Shown here: in pieces, positions 33,966 through 45,986 of the stretch
Numbering within the stretch: the stretch's first letter is position 1
Layout: every line of letters begins with the position of its first letter
Source of the DNA: Timema cristinae
Lineage: Eukaryota > Arthropoda > Insecta > Phasmatodea > Timematidae
DNA length: 64,000 nucleotides
NCBI GenBank assembly: GCA_039000515.1
Contig: JBCFYV010011172.1
Span: forward strand, 78,645,846 to 78,709,845
Reading direction: 5' to 3'
Made by a program: the position numbers and the translations under genes
Notes under the pieces: generated by a model
Told to the model about the DNA's origin: nothing
Database searches by the model: none
What the model saw: the letters and a program-made list of their open reading frames with translations, nothing else

Positions 33966-33971
33966 ACCAAG

Positions 33972-34077
33972 CCGATCTGATCGGCTCTGGCTACTATCTC
34001 TAAAAGTGCCATGATCCGATCTGATCGGCTCAGTCTACTACAGTTAAAAGTGCCAGATCCGATGAGGTCGTCTCTCC
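33972..34077. repeat. 44-bp tandem repeat, about 2.4 copies
   Basis: Units start CCGATCTGATCGGCTC at 33972 and 34016 and CCGATGAGGTCGTCTC at 34059; each continues with a CTACT...TAAAAGTGCCA segment. CCGATC and GATCGG are mutually inverted within each unit. Confidence 0.8.
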
Positions 34078-34639
34078 AGATTTAAACTAGTTCTCGCTTT
34101 ACCTTATAAATAGTGTAGTAGTGTCATGTATCACTGGAAGGAGAACATTTCCCTCTATTAGTTTATATAAGGTTGGCCACAAAACTCAACCGTAAATAGT
34201 TGTTATTGAAACTGGGAATTTAGTACATTTACAATTACACGGTCATGGACTCAATTTCTAAGCTAAACGCCTGTTTACATACGAGCTGCATGGAAAAACA
34301 TAAGTGTGGCTAAAAATTATACGGATGTAAACAGTTTTGTAAGCAGTTTTCAAATGTACGGGCTAAATTGTTCTGAGTTTAGAAAAATATACTCTTTAGA
34401 TTTTCATGTTATGTCTTATGAATGAAAAGATCTCTTTACCAATGTAAGGAAATAGGCGTAGTGACTTTATAAATGTATATACTATGTAAAAAAAAATGAA
34501 ATTATTCAATATAAATGTTATTTTTTGAAAAACGCATTAATTACGTGTAGGCCTAAATATGTATTCATCGAGGTAAGCAATATAGTAAATCTTGCTGTAA
34601 GGTAAGCAATAAAGGCCAAGTTTCCCTGATTTATTTTTG

Positions 34640-35395
34640 GTTAAGGGCTACCTGGCTGCAAAATTTCAGATTCCTAGGTTTTATGGCATTTGAGATTTTT
34701 GTGACCTAGTTTGTTTTTTCTAACCCAACATTTTGGGGCCTTCCATGGGAATTTTTGGCCAACATTTAATTCCTTAAATCTGTTGGGCAAGGGGCTACCT
34801 GCCTGAGAAATTTCAACCTCCTAGTTCAAATGGCCTTTTGAGAGTATTTTGACCTGGTTTTTCTGGAACCACCCCACTTCCCTTTGGAGGGACCCTTGGA
34901 ATTATTTTGTCACCAAATATGTCTTCACTTTTTTGGGATAGGGGTTACATGTTTACAAAATGTCAGATTCTTAAGTCTTCTGAGCTTTGAGATTCTTTTT
35001 TTAAATTCCCACATTTTGGGGGTTCCCATTGGAATTTTTTGTCATCAAGTATTTCTGCATCCTAATGCACTAGGGGCTAACGTCCTGAAAAATTTCACCG
35101 TTCAAGCTCTTCTGGGCATCTAGAATTTGTCAATTTTGAGTGGCCCCTTGAGAATTTTTTGTCATCAAATGTTCCTGCACACTTTTTGGATAAAGGCAAC
35201 CTGTCTAAAAAATTCAAATTTTAGGTTTTTGAAGCTGCAAGGCTTTTTCTATTTTGATTTTTTGAAATCCTTCCATTTTGGAGTGCCCCATTAGGATTTT
35301 CTATCATCAAGTATCTCTGCATATTTATGGCCTAGGGGTTACTTGCCTGCAAAATTTCAGCTTCTTATATCTTCTGGGTTTCAAGACTGGTTGGA
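34640..35395. repeat. Degenerate ~145-bp tandem satellite, about 5-6 units
   Basis: The anchor GGGGCTACCTGCCTGCAAAA followed by TTTCAG recurs in variants at about 34646, 34791, 34941, 35080, 35195 and 35333, giving spacings of about 115-150 bp. Between anchors each unit has ATTTTGGGG-CCC-ATGGGAATTTTT and GTCATCAAGTATTTCTGCA. Divergence between units is high. A 79-codon frame at 34884-35123 is internal to the array. Confidence 0.8.
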
Positions 35396-35859
35396 GAGAG
35401 GAACTGGTAATTATTATGGTAGAGATAATTTGGTGGAGATAATTTAACATAAGGGACTGTTATTGTGTTAACGGAGTCTCTCCTATAAACAGTTCTAGTG
35501 TCTCGAAAATATAAGTGTAATAGTTTGAGATTCAAAATAAGGTCAAGGCTTTAACTCAAAACCAACATTTTATGTTTATATTGAGTGTTCATTTGAAAAC
35601 TTTTCACCGAAATAGCTCGAAAACAATGTATTACAGAAAAAAAAAGTTTTAAACAAACGTTGTTTGGTTCTGAGTGGGAAGTAAGGTGGTAAGGCTGGTA
35701 TGACCTTGGGTGGCGACGTTAAGGTCATTTTGATTTTGTTTTAATGAGACCCCATATTGTTATTACTATTCTTGTAGATCACGTTGTGCCATTTTAAAAA
35801 TAGTGGTTTAAAGCTTTTTAAAGTAAAAGTTATCACGAGAAATGAACCTCACAAGTGTA

Positions 35860-36385
35860 TTTTAGGCCAACTAATTTTAGGTTAATTGACTCTTGTTGAG
35901 ATTAATTTTTGGTCTAAATTACTTTAGACAAAATGACCTTAGGCTAAACAAGTTTAGGCCAAACAATCTATTGTGAAATTAATTTTTAGGACAAATTATT
36001 TTAGACCGACTGACTTTTGGTAAACTTAGAAACGGCGACACTTTTTTAATTAAAAATGAATCTTAGGCCAAATGCTTTTAGGACTTTTGGTCAAATTATT
36101 TTAGGTCTACTGCTAAGTCCCTATAATTGTTTTGGAAAACTATTCAAGTTATGAAATGTCTAATATAGTTTGTATCATATGAACTGACTTACTATGAAAT
36201 TCATTTTTGGGCCAAATTATTTTAGGCCAACTAACTTTTGGTGAAGTTAGCAACGGCGACATTTTTTACTAAAAATGAATCTTAGGCCAAATGGTTTTAG
36301 GGCTTTTGACTTTGGGTAAAATGATTTTAGGTCTACTGCTACCTCCCTATGATTGTTGTGGAATACTACTCAGGTTATGAAATGT
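35860..36385. repeat. GGCCAAAT-type repeat block with a 221-bp tandem duplication
   Basis: The block beginning AAATTAATTTTTAGGACAAA (about 35975) is repeated beginning AAATTCATTTTTGGGCCAAA (about 36196). The pair shares GGCGACA-TTTTTT, AAAAATGAATCTTAGGCC and TTTTAGGTCTACTGCTA. The sequence is made of AGGCCAAATGACTTTTGG-like submotifs as at 27828-28065. Confidence 0.75.
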
Positions 36386-36914
36386 TTGTTTGTTTGTAAC
36401 ACATGAAATTTAACATATTAACTAACTGAATTGTGCAGGAGACTATTAATAAACACAAGCTAAATATTTCTGTAGAGAGCATTTTAGCATTTTAATAATT
36501 CACTGAGTGTATGTAGTGCATACCATTTCATTTATTTCTTATCGCCTCACACAATATATGAGAAAATTAATTGTTTATAGCAAATATGAGGCTAATTTAA
36601 ACACACAAAACATTATTTTAAGAGTAGATATAACAAATATTGTTTCTACATTAATTTAATATTTTAACTTACTGCTTTCTCTTGGTGAAATATGAAATAA
36701 TCATCTCGGTGGATCAGTCAGTGAAAGTTAAACGATGGATGTAGGGGAGTACTTATTAGAGCTGAGCTTGTAGCAACAACAAATGTTATGTGTGTATCTG
36801 TATCCAATCCCGGCCGAAATTATTATGTGGGAGTATAGATGTGAGTGGAGACTAACAATAAAAATGTTGCTAGAAAACTTTCCGCTTTGGTAGATTTTCA
36901 ATTATTTTGTTCTG

Positions 36915-37137
36915 AACACTTATAAGGTTTACACCTCAGTTAAACTATCCTGAGGACATTAACACCAGAAACATTATCAAGTGAGCTAAAACAATGCAAT
37001 CACAAGGATTTCAGTTCCCTCATCATACTCACGTATTAACTACAGCGCTTGGTAGTTGAGTGTGTCACTAACATTGAGTCAGATATCTTAGTACTGATAT
37101 ATTATAATCAATGCCTTAAAGAATACGTCTCCCGCTA
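36915..37137. repeat. Dispersed repeat family E, copy 1
   Basis: It shares an ordered set of segments with 54725-54945: CTCAGTTAAACT / CTTGAGTTTAACT, CAGAAACAT(T)ATCAA-TGAGCT, GTATT(A/G)ACTACA(G/A)CGCT, TGGTTGA-TAAGTCACT, ATATTATAA-C-AA-GCCTT. No tRNA-like boxes or terminal repeats were found. Confidence 0.55.
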
Positions 37138-37139
37138 AT

Positions 37140-38235
37140 ACCCAATCAATAGAAAATAAATCGAATAAATTAAAGGCTGGCTTAAGTTTTGACTAATAAC
37201 CCCCCCCCCCCATCCTTCCTTCCCCCACTCATTCCCGAACACCCTATTTGATTCATATCTATATACGCAATAGGCTCTAGGTGCCTTCCAACCCAATGCA
37301 ACTTCTTCCCCTACTTGTTTATCTCTAGGTAGGAGCAGGCAGGCCTCTCCATTAAACATACACAAAAGTGGTATCGCATCACCCGGATCATAACGTTCCA
37401 ATGAGTTTGGAAGTTGGGGCCAACGATTTGATGGAGAATGAACATTTCGATACTAGTCTTGTTTGTCTGTTCTATTGGGTTAAGTTGTTGGCTAGTAAAT
37501 CATGTCTTTAAATACCTAAATGTTTTTAAAATTAGTAAGTTAAATATTCCAAATAAAAATCCCATAAACTGAAAGTGAGTACTTATTACTTTTTTTTTAA
37601 ATACCTATAATAGTTGGATCGCCAAGAGAATGGCTCTATCTAACAGTTCAAAATGTTACCGATTAAACTTACAAGTATGCCAATTCAAGTATTTAGAGGC
37701 ACCTTTAGCAGTAAGTAGTATAGTGACCGTTTTTAAATTTTGGTTAGCTATAATGTTAAAATTCGTACATACCTTTATGTGCTTTATTTTCCGGGAGCGA
37801 TACGACTATAGATTCAATGCAAAACTCGAAGGTCATCGTGTAGCAGGCTATAGATAACTAACAAATAAACAGCACGATTGTATTACCACGCAACATTCCC
37901 CCACATTTTAATATAATCCGCATATATACAGACAACGCCTCACAGCATGATTTTAACGAGATGTGGCTACATTAGGAGTGTTGCGTGTAAATTCTTAAAC
38001 AACTAGGACAGGAGTTCGATCCTTCTGTGTCACTTACTTGACCTTATGCAGAGGCAGATAGATCTCTGCGGTCTAGTATGATACTCGTCAAGAAAGTTCT
38101 AAACTCTGAATAGACAAATTAATCATAGCATGACATAATGGACTGGGCCTGTTTGAGAAACTTTCCGAGACCTTTTACTGTAGTGAGTGATTATTACTTT
38201 CCTTAAGGGGAGAAATTAATCGACTACTATGCAAC
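37140..38235. other. Non-coding stretch with C10 tract
   Basis: A C tract at 37201-37210 lies within an 88-codon minus-strand frame (37135-37401) whose composition is mixed but unrecognised. A decayed tRNA-like patch with B-box-like GAGTTCGATCCTTC lies near 38010-38030. Confidence 0.35.
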
Positions 38236-38239
38236 TGTT

Positions 38240-38825
38240 ATGTCAATAAAATAATATATTATTATTCAATCACAACACCAAGAAAATGGTATGTTATTCT
38301 ATTACCAAACAAATATAGCAGTAAACTACTCTTTAATTATTTAATCACGATGCCAAGTAGCTACTCTATTATTCTTCAATCACGATGATAAGTAGCTAAT
38401 CTTTCATTATTCAATACAATGTCAAATAGCTATACTCTTTTATTCTTTAATAACGATAATAAGTTCAGTAACTAATATTTTATTCTTGAATACGATTCAA
38501 AATAGCTACTCTTATTTTTTTTATTCAATCACGATAAAAAGAACCTAGTTAATAATTTATTATTTAATACGATGCCAAATAGCTACTACTTTATTCTTCA
38601 ATCACGATGCCAAGTAAATACGCTTTTATTTTTCAAACGCGGTAGCAAATAACTAATATATTATTCTTCACTACAATGCCTAATAGCTACTCTTTTGTTC
38701 TCCAATTCCGATGCCAAGTAACTACCCTTTTATTCTTCAATAAATATGTCGAGAAACTCTTATTTTATTTTTCAAATACGACTCTTTTATTCTTCACTCA
38801 CAATGTTAAGAAACTATTATTTATT
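38240..38825. repeat. Degenerate ~36-43 bp minisatellite, roughly 14 units
   Basis: The monomer approximates TATTCTTCAATCACGATGCC followed by AAGTAGCTACTCTTT. It recurs throughout with substitutions and small indels, for example at 38369, 38425, 38605, 38660 and 38732. It is AT-rich and non-coding. Confidence 0.8.
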
Positions 38826-38944
38826 AATAATTTTGTATAACGAAGATCTAGATAATATCGTAAATATATCATCTGTCTTAATTTGCTTCGTTTTTATGTA
38901 AAAATGTGATACTTTTATGAAACTAAAATCAAAATATGATTAGA

Positions 38945-39219
38945 TTTACATTAAAGAAACCCGCCTCGGTGGCGTAGTTAGTTAACGCGTTGGTTTAATA
39001 TTGAGCTAGACTGCCGAGGACGGAGAGATCGAGGTTAGAATCTAGATTGGATGATCTGGGGTAGTTTTTCCTAAATGGTTTTCCACTCTCCATCCACACA
39101 AATGTGGGTTCACTTCCTCAGATTCAACCCTACCAATTCTTAGCCCACTAGCATAATTAGTATTTAATCGTATAACCCGAACGGGCAGTAAAACACGGTG
39201 CTATAAATTTTTTACATTA
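38945..39219 (+). mobile_element. SINE family A, full-length copy with 9-bp TSD
   Basis: The element proper is 38954-39210, flanked by TTTACATTA at 38945-38953 and 39211-39219. Head CCCGCCTCGGTGGCGTAG is intact; the B box is changed to GGTTAGAATCT. The tail keeps CGTATAACCCGAACGGG then CAGTAAAACACGGTGCTA, but the (TAA)n run is minimal. Confidence 0.9.
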
Positions 39220-39369
39220 GATAAATTGTATGAAGGTAGAGTGTAGGGAGTCCTTATTTAAAACACCTCATATGTTTAGTTATTATCAAAGCCATATTAG
39301 TACATATTCTATCAGTTTCATTGCGAGAGTTGAATTCCATCAGTGTGTACAGCTTTTTAAAATTGTACC

Positions 39370-39435
39370 TCCCAGTCTGTAGTTAGAGTGGTTAACCAAA
39401 ATATAAGAGGCCCTGGTTAAATTCCAGGTGGCGCT
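39370..39435 (+). repeat. tRNA-like fragment, unclassified
   Basis: CTGTAGTTAGAGTGGTTAAC resembles an A box and CCCTGGTTAAATTCCAGG resembles a B-box arm, at tRNA-like spacing. The stems are poor. Confidence 0.35.
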
Positions 39436-40182
39436 GACTTACATAAATATTATTTATGTGCAGGTTCATCGTGCTACCCAATCAGTTAATATCTAAGTAC
39501 TTGTGCTGAATGTTTAGTCTTACGCATACTGCTCTGAGTTAAATTAGTTTTTATATTGTGTTTTTAGAAAAGGTTATTTTTTTAAATGGTATAGTATATT
39601 TAGTGGTGTATTTCAGCGGTTTTGATTAATCTAGTAAAATCTAATGAATATAGGAGGAAATAGGGTAAATCCCCTAAATTTCTCTGGAGAACAGAGGGGT
39701 GGCCACAGTAACAGGAAAAAGGACTACCAACTCACGATACTAGGCATCAAACCCTGGTTCTCCATGCATTCTCAATGCATGCTAATACACATCTAGTCAT
39801 GCTCGTGATAGAAAATAAATACATATTCTTAAGCACATACATTAAAGTAGATATATTTAAAATTAAAATAAACCTCTTTAAAATTATAATATACATATGC
39901 TTGTTTGAAGTAAGACTTCAAATAGCGAAATAGTAAAACGTTTCTATAACTCATTACAATAAAAACACCACATATCATCGTGAATTTATTATCAACTCAC
40001 TTCTAAAATAAAAAATAAATTTTGAGTTGAGTTAAGGTATTACTTTGATTGATTAGTTTAGAAGTTTGTTGTGTGCAATCAGTGAATCTGAAGTGAGCTA
40101 TCTATCTAAAAGATCCATCGATATATCTATCGCTCTACTATTTGTTTGCAAGCGCGTGTTGTGCAAGTAATAGCAAGGGAAA

Positions 40183-40322
40183 ATGAAGCAGGTGTCTTGT
40201 TACAGGTGTTCTAAGCCCGTAAGTTGAGACCTGTTGAAACAGTCACGCATGAAGGCCCTGGGAAACAAACTCGATATTGATCAACTTGCAGCGAAAGCAG
40301 ATCACACTATCTATCACGTCAG
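40183..40322 (+). other. Candidate exon relic, no family recognised
   Basis: From the ATG at 40183 one frame reads MKQVSCYRCSKPVS, a TGA at 40225, then continues open as DLLKQSRMKALGNK and LDIDQLAAKADHTIYHVR up to an AGGTGAGAAG that resembles a splice donor at about 40322. Composition is more protein-like than its surroundings. It is broken by the stop, has no recognised domain, and lies just upstream of the 45-bp minisatellite. It may be chance. Confidence 0.2.
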
Positions 40323-40434
40323 GTGAGAAGTTGGTCAAGATCAATCTTATGATCATCGATCACTCGGCACGGTATTTAAGTATGTGGACATCATGAAAAG
40401 TTCAAAACTTATTTTCGAAAAGCTGCTAGTCTTA

Positions 40435-40870
40435 CAACTCTCTGGACTCTGCTCTGTATCTTAAATTGTTACTTCGATATGAGGCAAGAACTTGTCCATA
40501 GCTAACTTTGTTACTACAATATGAGGCAAGGACTCTGCTCTGTATCTTAACATTGTTACTACAATATGAGGCAAGTTGCCTGTGTCTTAACATTGTTACT
40601 ACAATATGAGGCAAGATTCGCTCTGTGTCTTAACTTGTTACTTCAATACAGCGAGACTGCTCTGTATTTAACATTGTTACTACATATGAGGCAAGGACTA
40701 TCTCTATATTTAACATTGTTACTATATGAGCAAGGATCTGCTCTGTGTATTAACATTTACTACAATATGAGGCAGACTTTGCTCTATATCTTAACATTGT
40801 TACTTCAATATGAGGCAAGAACTCTGTTCCATAGCTTAACATTGTTACTGAAATACGAGGCGGAGAACAC
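40435..40870. repeat. 45-bp minisatellite, locus 1, about 10 degenerate units
   Basis: The unit approximates CATTGTTACTACAATATGAG followed by GCAAGGACTCTGCTCTGTATC and TTAA. Several units carry 1-5 base deletions. Because 45 is a multiple of three, long frames run through it on both strands (for example LTLLLQYEA repeats); they are artefacts. The unit is about 78% identical to that of the array at 53590. Confidence 0.9.
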
Positions 40871-40874
40871 TGAT

Positions 40875-43795
40875 GTATTAATACTGTTAGTTTGGGCAAT
40901 TATACTAAATAGTAAAACAGCAGCGATCAATATAAATGAACATTGTGGCGAACACTTTTCACTTACGTTTACTCCGATCAAAACCAGATGTTATTACCAT
41001 TTCTTAATAATTTAAATTGAATTGTATTATTTTCTATTTCCTTAATTTGTGTCGAAAGTACCATTTTCAATTCCAGATGTCATTTTTCAATTTAAAGGAT
41101 GAGAATTAGATGCGGCTATAATCGTACTTAACAACTATAATATCTGGGATATTCTATAATGATACGCGGTTTTGTGCAGTTGTTATAGTACTATTTGGCA
41201 GCACGAATCCCTCCCGAGTCGAAGGTAGCTGTGTTTATGCATGCCCATCTCGTGTGCTCGGCAGTATATATTTATCTCATGCACTCGAATATTTGTGAGA
41301 TATTATTAAGTGAAAGGTCTACTTATTCATCCCATCTCGTGCACTGAACAAGGAAGAAGGAATAGCTTGCGACTTTTTTTCACTCCCTTAAAATGAAATG
41401 TTAACCTCTCGTACACTGGGATAGGTCCACCCACGTCTCTATGTCGTTTTCAACCCCTCTTCCTCTCCTTTAGCCAATTCCATGTTTGTCTATGTCAGTC
41501 CAAGACAGTGTTTACTATGTAAAGACAGGATTGTAAAATACCATCATACAATGCATTATAATTGATTTCTTAAGCAGGGTAACAATAATAAACATCTTTA
41601 TTTGAAGCCTTATGGGATTTTCCCCTCTTTTTATTTTAGTTCATGCACGTTTTTCTCTCTTCTATCATTCGGAGCCAACATGAATCAAATTTATTATGTG
41701 GAAACAATCCGTGGCCAACCCGGAATACTTTATTTAGGAAATAAATACACTTCTAAAAGAAAAATTTAACTAAACGCTGAAGTTGTGTAAAGGTATGGTA
41801 ACCTCAGCGCAACTCGTGCCTTACGTCTGGGGCCAGCGATCAGACTGGTTTCCATATTTTGATGAGCAAACTGAATACTGCAATGAAGGAGAAAGAGAGA
41901 GGACTTCAGAGCGTAGTGAATAATTGCTAAGTAAGGTATTGTGAGCTCAGGAAGTACATACCATGTTTTTTAAAGCATTGCAATATTCGTGAAAGCCCTT
42001 CCTATCACCTAATCAATCAGGTTATGGTGAAAACTTTGAAAATGTTGACTTAGCTTGAGGATGCATGCCTCTTAATCCCAGAGTATACCCATTCATTCCC
42101 CATGCACCAATGTTAGTGATAACGTCCAATATGGTACTCTCCCTCCAACCTACTCTGGTGTGAACGCTTCCTGACTTCCACTAGAAAATGTGACCCCTAA
42201 TCAGGGCCTTGTAATAACTTATCATTTGATTTTCTTAATAGTATGCGTTAACTTGAAAGCCTTGTACTAAATATTTGTAAACTATTGATTAATGAGATGT
42301 CAATAATAAGATTCCTTTCCCCCTCCTCTATTTGAATGCAATTAAAGCACTACTAAGTATTAATTTGAATTTCATTCCTTATCTGTTTAGTGTCAAAGCC
42401 ACTTTATTCATAATCTGTATTTATAATGAAATTGAACTGTGGAACATTGAGGTGGAAGAATTCTCTGAGCTTCTTGTTTCTCTTAAATAGGTGATTGTGT
42501 ATAAGTATGGGGAAGAAACCTTCATCGGTACGTTGACTGTATATGGGACTAGTTCCATTATTAATTTATTTTCTGTTCATTATATTTTCATCACATTACT
42601 ATCATCATCCTCTTATTCCACCGAAAGCATGTAAGACTTAATCGATACCCCGACTTATTATCATAGTTCAGACTAATATTATACCAAAATAGCATCTAAA
42701 CACTAAAGAAACCCCAATTTAAAATTCTGATAGCTGAGGAACGATCTTTAGACTACCCTATAAAAATGACCCATGACTGGTGACCAACCAGATGCTTCTA
42801 GAGAAATACTGTATCCACGTCTGCGACTCACTATCCCACGCATGCGTCGCAGACACGAGACGCGAGTCGACACCAAGTGAACCTACCTTTATAGGCCTTG
42901 CCCAAGTTTCATTACCACTGACGGTGAAAACTGTAACGTCAATGAAAGAAAAACATTTATATGTGCTTAAATCGCTAAAATTGAAATCGAAAAATGTTAT
43001 TTTAATCGTAAAAAAACGTGTTTGAGAGGAGTGAGCATTTATTCCCAAATACATAAATGGAATTTTATGAAGCATTGGATACAGGGTTGAATTTTGTGAC
43101 AGAGATTCCACAGTCAACATCAATAAAGTCTTCTTTGTATGGACAGAAAATCAATGCTTTCGGTGTAACATCTTTGCCATCTAATTGAAGAGAAATAATA
43201 CCACCCAGAAATGTAAACCCCTATCGAACAATTTTCTCTTCAATGATGATGGTTTAAAATCATATGATGGCAAATTCGAATAAATTGGGACAGGAATGCT
43301 TAGAAGAGTATAAAATTTTCTCGGAGATGGAATTTTAATAATGTCCTCGTTAATTCAGTAAGCTTTATAGAATCCGTGTGGATTGTTGGTAGTAGCGAGA
43401 GTTCTATAATGTTATTCCTGCCATTACGCACTGCTTCCAGACAAGAAGCAAAATACGCAGAGATATTTATCACGCTTGTCATAGAAAAAGTTGCACTATG
43501 GTCCCCAAAGTATCTAAAAATTATTAGGAAACTTCAAGAATTCCGGCACTTAAAAAAACCTTTCAAATACAATTCTCAACGGGGGTAACTTTCATTTCAA
43601 TCAATTAATCTGGAAGTAAGTACAAGATCTTGAGATGACTAAAATGTACAAGCACAATCATGAATTGAGGCAACATATTAGGATGTGCGCAGCCCTGGTC
43701 ACATACCACTTATGTTTACTGACGAAGGATCCTTATGTAATGGAATCATCTTTTGCATGTGAGATAGTTTAACAATTTAATTATTACTTTGTGGA
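40875..43795. other. Long non-coding stretch, nothing recognised
   Basis: A 121-codon minus-strand frame (42758-43123) overlaps an 81-codon plus-strand frame; neither shows a motif. No repeats were identified. Confidence 0.35.
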
Positions 43796-43805
43796 AATAT
43801 AGTTA

Positions 43806-44035
43806 GAGTATAATTCAGTAAAGGACATGTTGATCTGGTATGAGGAAAGACACAGGAATATCAATTCAGTTGAAGGATGGCACAACCGTCTTAACACGAG
43901 CATCGGTAAAGCCAAACTAAATATTAACGAGTTGGTAGAATTCTAAAATAAGATGCAATATGGTGTGAAACAATTAAGAGACAACTAGAATTGTACGTGG
44001 CCCCAGTAAATAGACATAAGAAGTATATGTAGCTA
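43806..44035 (+). pseudogene. MULE (Mutator-like) transposase fragment
   Basis: Translation gives EYNSVKDMLIWYEERHRN, then INSVEGWHNRLNTSIGKAK, NINELVEF, a stop, and a decayed QLRDN...RSICS segment. The N(N/S)xxEGWHxRLNxxIGKAxP pattern followed by an ELIEFLKKEQ-like helix is characteristic of the C-terminal part of MULE transposases in animals. Only this terminal portion is recognisable; stop codons and the lack of upstream domains make it a relic. No terminal repeats were found nearby. Confidence 0.7.
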
Positions 44036-44089
44036 AATTACAGAATTAGTAAATTTCTCATACGTATCTGACAATTTACGCATGTCCAT

Positions 44090-44232
44090 AATATACTCTG
44101 CTTTAAAATTCGAGTAAGAAATGACCCTAGGCACTGGATGATTCCTGGATAGCTCAGTGGTGTGCTAATACAAAGGTACCGGGTTCGATTCCTAGGTCCA
44201 AGGGTCATTTTTCAATTCAAAGAATATATTAT
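44090..44232 (+). repeat. SINE family C, copy C3
   Basis: The flank CTCTGCTTTAAAATTCGAGT is followed by GGATAGCTCAGTGG (A box), a deleted anticodon arm and the B-box-like GGGTTCGATTCC, then TCATTTTTCAATTC. The order matches C1 and C2. It lies 55 bp after the MULE fragment. Confidence 0.7.
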
Positions 44233-44458
44233 TTTGGCCAAAAGGTTTTTTGTTATAAAGCTTTCCAAATACGGACCTTAGTCGCGTTCCTTTCCACCCC
44301 AAATGAAGCGCTATACTAGAGGGAGAGCATGACTCCCACCACATCCCACAAGACCTTATTGATGAAACTGAAATCTATTTTGTAACTAAAACATTGACTT
44401 TGTGAAAGTTTTACCTGTATTTTTACTATCTTGCTATATTATAAGGAACACCTCTGTT

Positions 44459-44685
44459 ACCCGCTTCTGCATGGTCTAAGGCGCTACTCTAGCAATAGAC
44501 TAGACTTTAGTGATGGGGAGATTGTGGTTCAAGCCTTGTCGGGTGTACTGAGGGTGGTTTTTCCTAAATTGTTTCCCACTTTCTCTCCTTGCAAATGCGG
44601 GTACACTGCTTCTAAATACAACCTTATTCATCCTTAATCCATTAGTTTACAGCCCGAGTGGGAAATAAGACGTAGTGCTAAAATA
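44459..44685 (+). repeat. SINE family A' copy
   Basis: ACCCGCTTCTGCATGGTC, GGCGCTACTCTAGCAATAGA, TGATGGGGAGATTG, a B-box variant GTGGTTCAAGCC, CACTTTCTCTCC and tail remnant CCCGAGTGGGAAATAAGACG then TAGTGCTAAAAT. ACA..CTCTGT occurs on both flanks and may be a decayed TSD. Confidence 0.8.
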
Positions 44686-44689
44686 ACAA

Positions 44690-45600
44690 TCTCTGTGCTG
44701 TTTTCATTCGTGTTATTTGAAGTGTCATTTTATGTAAATAAGAATATTTAAATAAATTATCTTTATTGCTTCGAGTTTTACTGTTTGTTTGAACCATACG
44801 AAACTACCTTGAGTATTCTAAAGATACAAGACATAAAGCTAGTATTCCCCAGTATTCCCTGGAGAAGAATGAAAATCCCCCATATAATAAAATCTGTGTA
44901 ATTGGCTGGGGTTGACCCTCTCGGGTCAGAGTGAGGAGTAGATATTACTATACTAACCATGCTGGGTCTAAATTATCTTGAACGGCCACAAAGTATTCAA
45001 TATAGTCTATTTCTATAAATATATCTCAAAGTCATCGGATATTAAATTATTGAGCTAACAAATACAAGAGAAATAACTGAAATATAAATATATCTTACCA
45101 TTATCTTATACATTTTGGTTTTGAACTGTTTGAGATAATGACTGTTTTTATTTCTTCATGTCACTTGTGTATATTATTACTGTAATTTAAGAAACTTGAT
45201 CATTACTCTGTTTTGTATTATCAAATTACAACGGAAGTTATTAGTTCGTGGAAAGTTTGAGTGTTCGTGTGAACCTCATATAGTAAATAACTGGTGGAAT
45301 CAGGAAATAACACGCAATACGGAACGAGCTCTTCACAAAATCACGTTAATACGAGATAAAAACAACTGTTTACACTCGATTATGTTCTTCTATTTCGTAG
45401 TTCAAAGAATATTGTAAGAATATCTTAAAATTCAAATGACTTTTTTTTAAAATTTTCTGACTCTCCTGTGTTCCCTACTACACAGAATTCGTTGATTTTT
45501 CTACGTGCATGTCAACCCCGTGAGCTTAGTCTAAAAATCGACCTTTTATAAGTTGCCATGCAAGGAAAAAAAAGGGGTTTGTGTATGTCTATGTATGTAT
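44690..45600. other. AT-rich stretch, nothing recognised
   Basis: A 73-codon frame (45196-45417) and a 60-codon minus-strand frame have no motif. Confidence 0.4.
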
Positions 45601-45618
45601 GTGTACGTGTGATATTGG

Positions 45619-45784
45619 TCCGAGCTTACACTAACTAATCTAAGGGCACATCTTGAGGAGGGTGAATAAAAATTTAACTAACTTAGTGGAGAATAGTAAC
45701 ACCTCAGGTATTTTCGATCCCCAACCTCTCCGTCAATCGCAATACGAATCTAACGCCCAAGGCAACTTGACCGTCGTTACGGGT
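45619..45784 (-). repeat. Old SINE family A/A' fragment
   Basis: CCGAGCTTACACTAACTAAT, GAGGAGGGTGAATAAAAATT, a decayed B box and a head ending CGTTACGGGT follow minus-strand A order. Confidence 0.55.
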
Positions 45785-45968
45785 AAGAATTAAAAGACGT
45801 TTTAAACCGGAATCGGCCACACAAAAGAAGCAATCTAGACTACGTTTTAAAAGAGTTGAAGGTTGTAATTTTCCCTCATTGCACCAAAGTGAACATTGTA
45901 TTTATATTATTATTGTTTCGCTTGGAGAAGGTAATACATATGAACCAGTAATGAGTGGCCAGTAGACA

Positions 45969-45986
45969 GACAGACAGACAGACATA
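45969..45986. repeat. (GACA)n microsatellite
   Basis: Four to five ACAG units. They generate the cysteine/leucine/serine-rich part of a 146-codon minus-strand frame (45876-46316), which is otherwise unrecognised. Confidence 0.8.

Noticed and set aside
34640..35395. CRISPR-like array
   Set aside because: The anchors are imperfect and spacing is irregular; the DNA is eukaryotic and the whole unit, not just the anchor, is related between copies.
40566..41015. 149-codon frame with LTLLLQYEA-like repeats
   Set aside because: It runs through the 45-bp minisatellite, whose length is a multiple of three; frames on the other strand are open for the same reason.
42758..43123. 121-codon minus-strand frame
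   Set aside because: No motif, overlapped by an opposite frame, and in AT-rich DNA where such lengths arise by chance.
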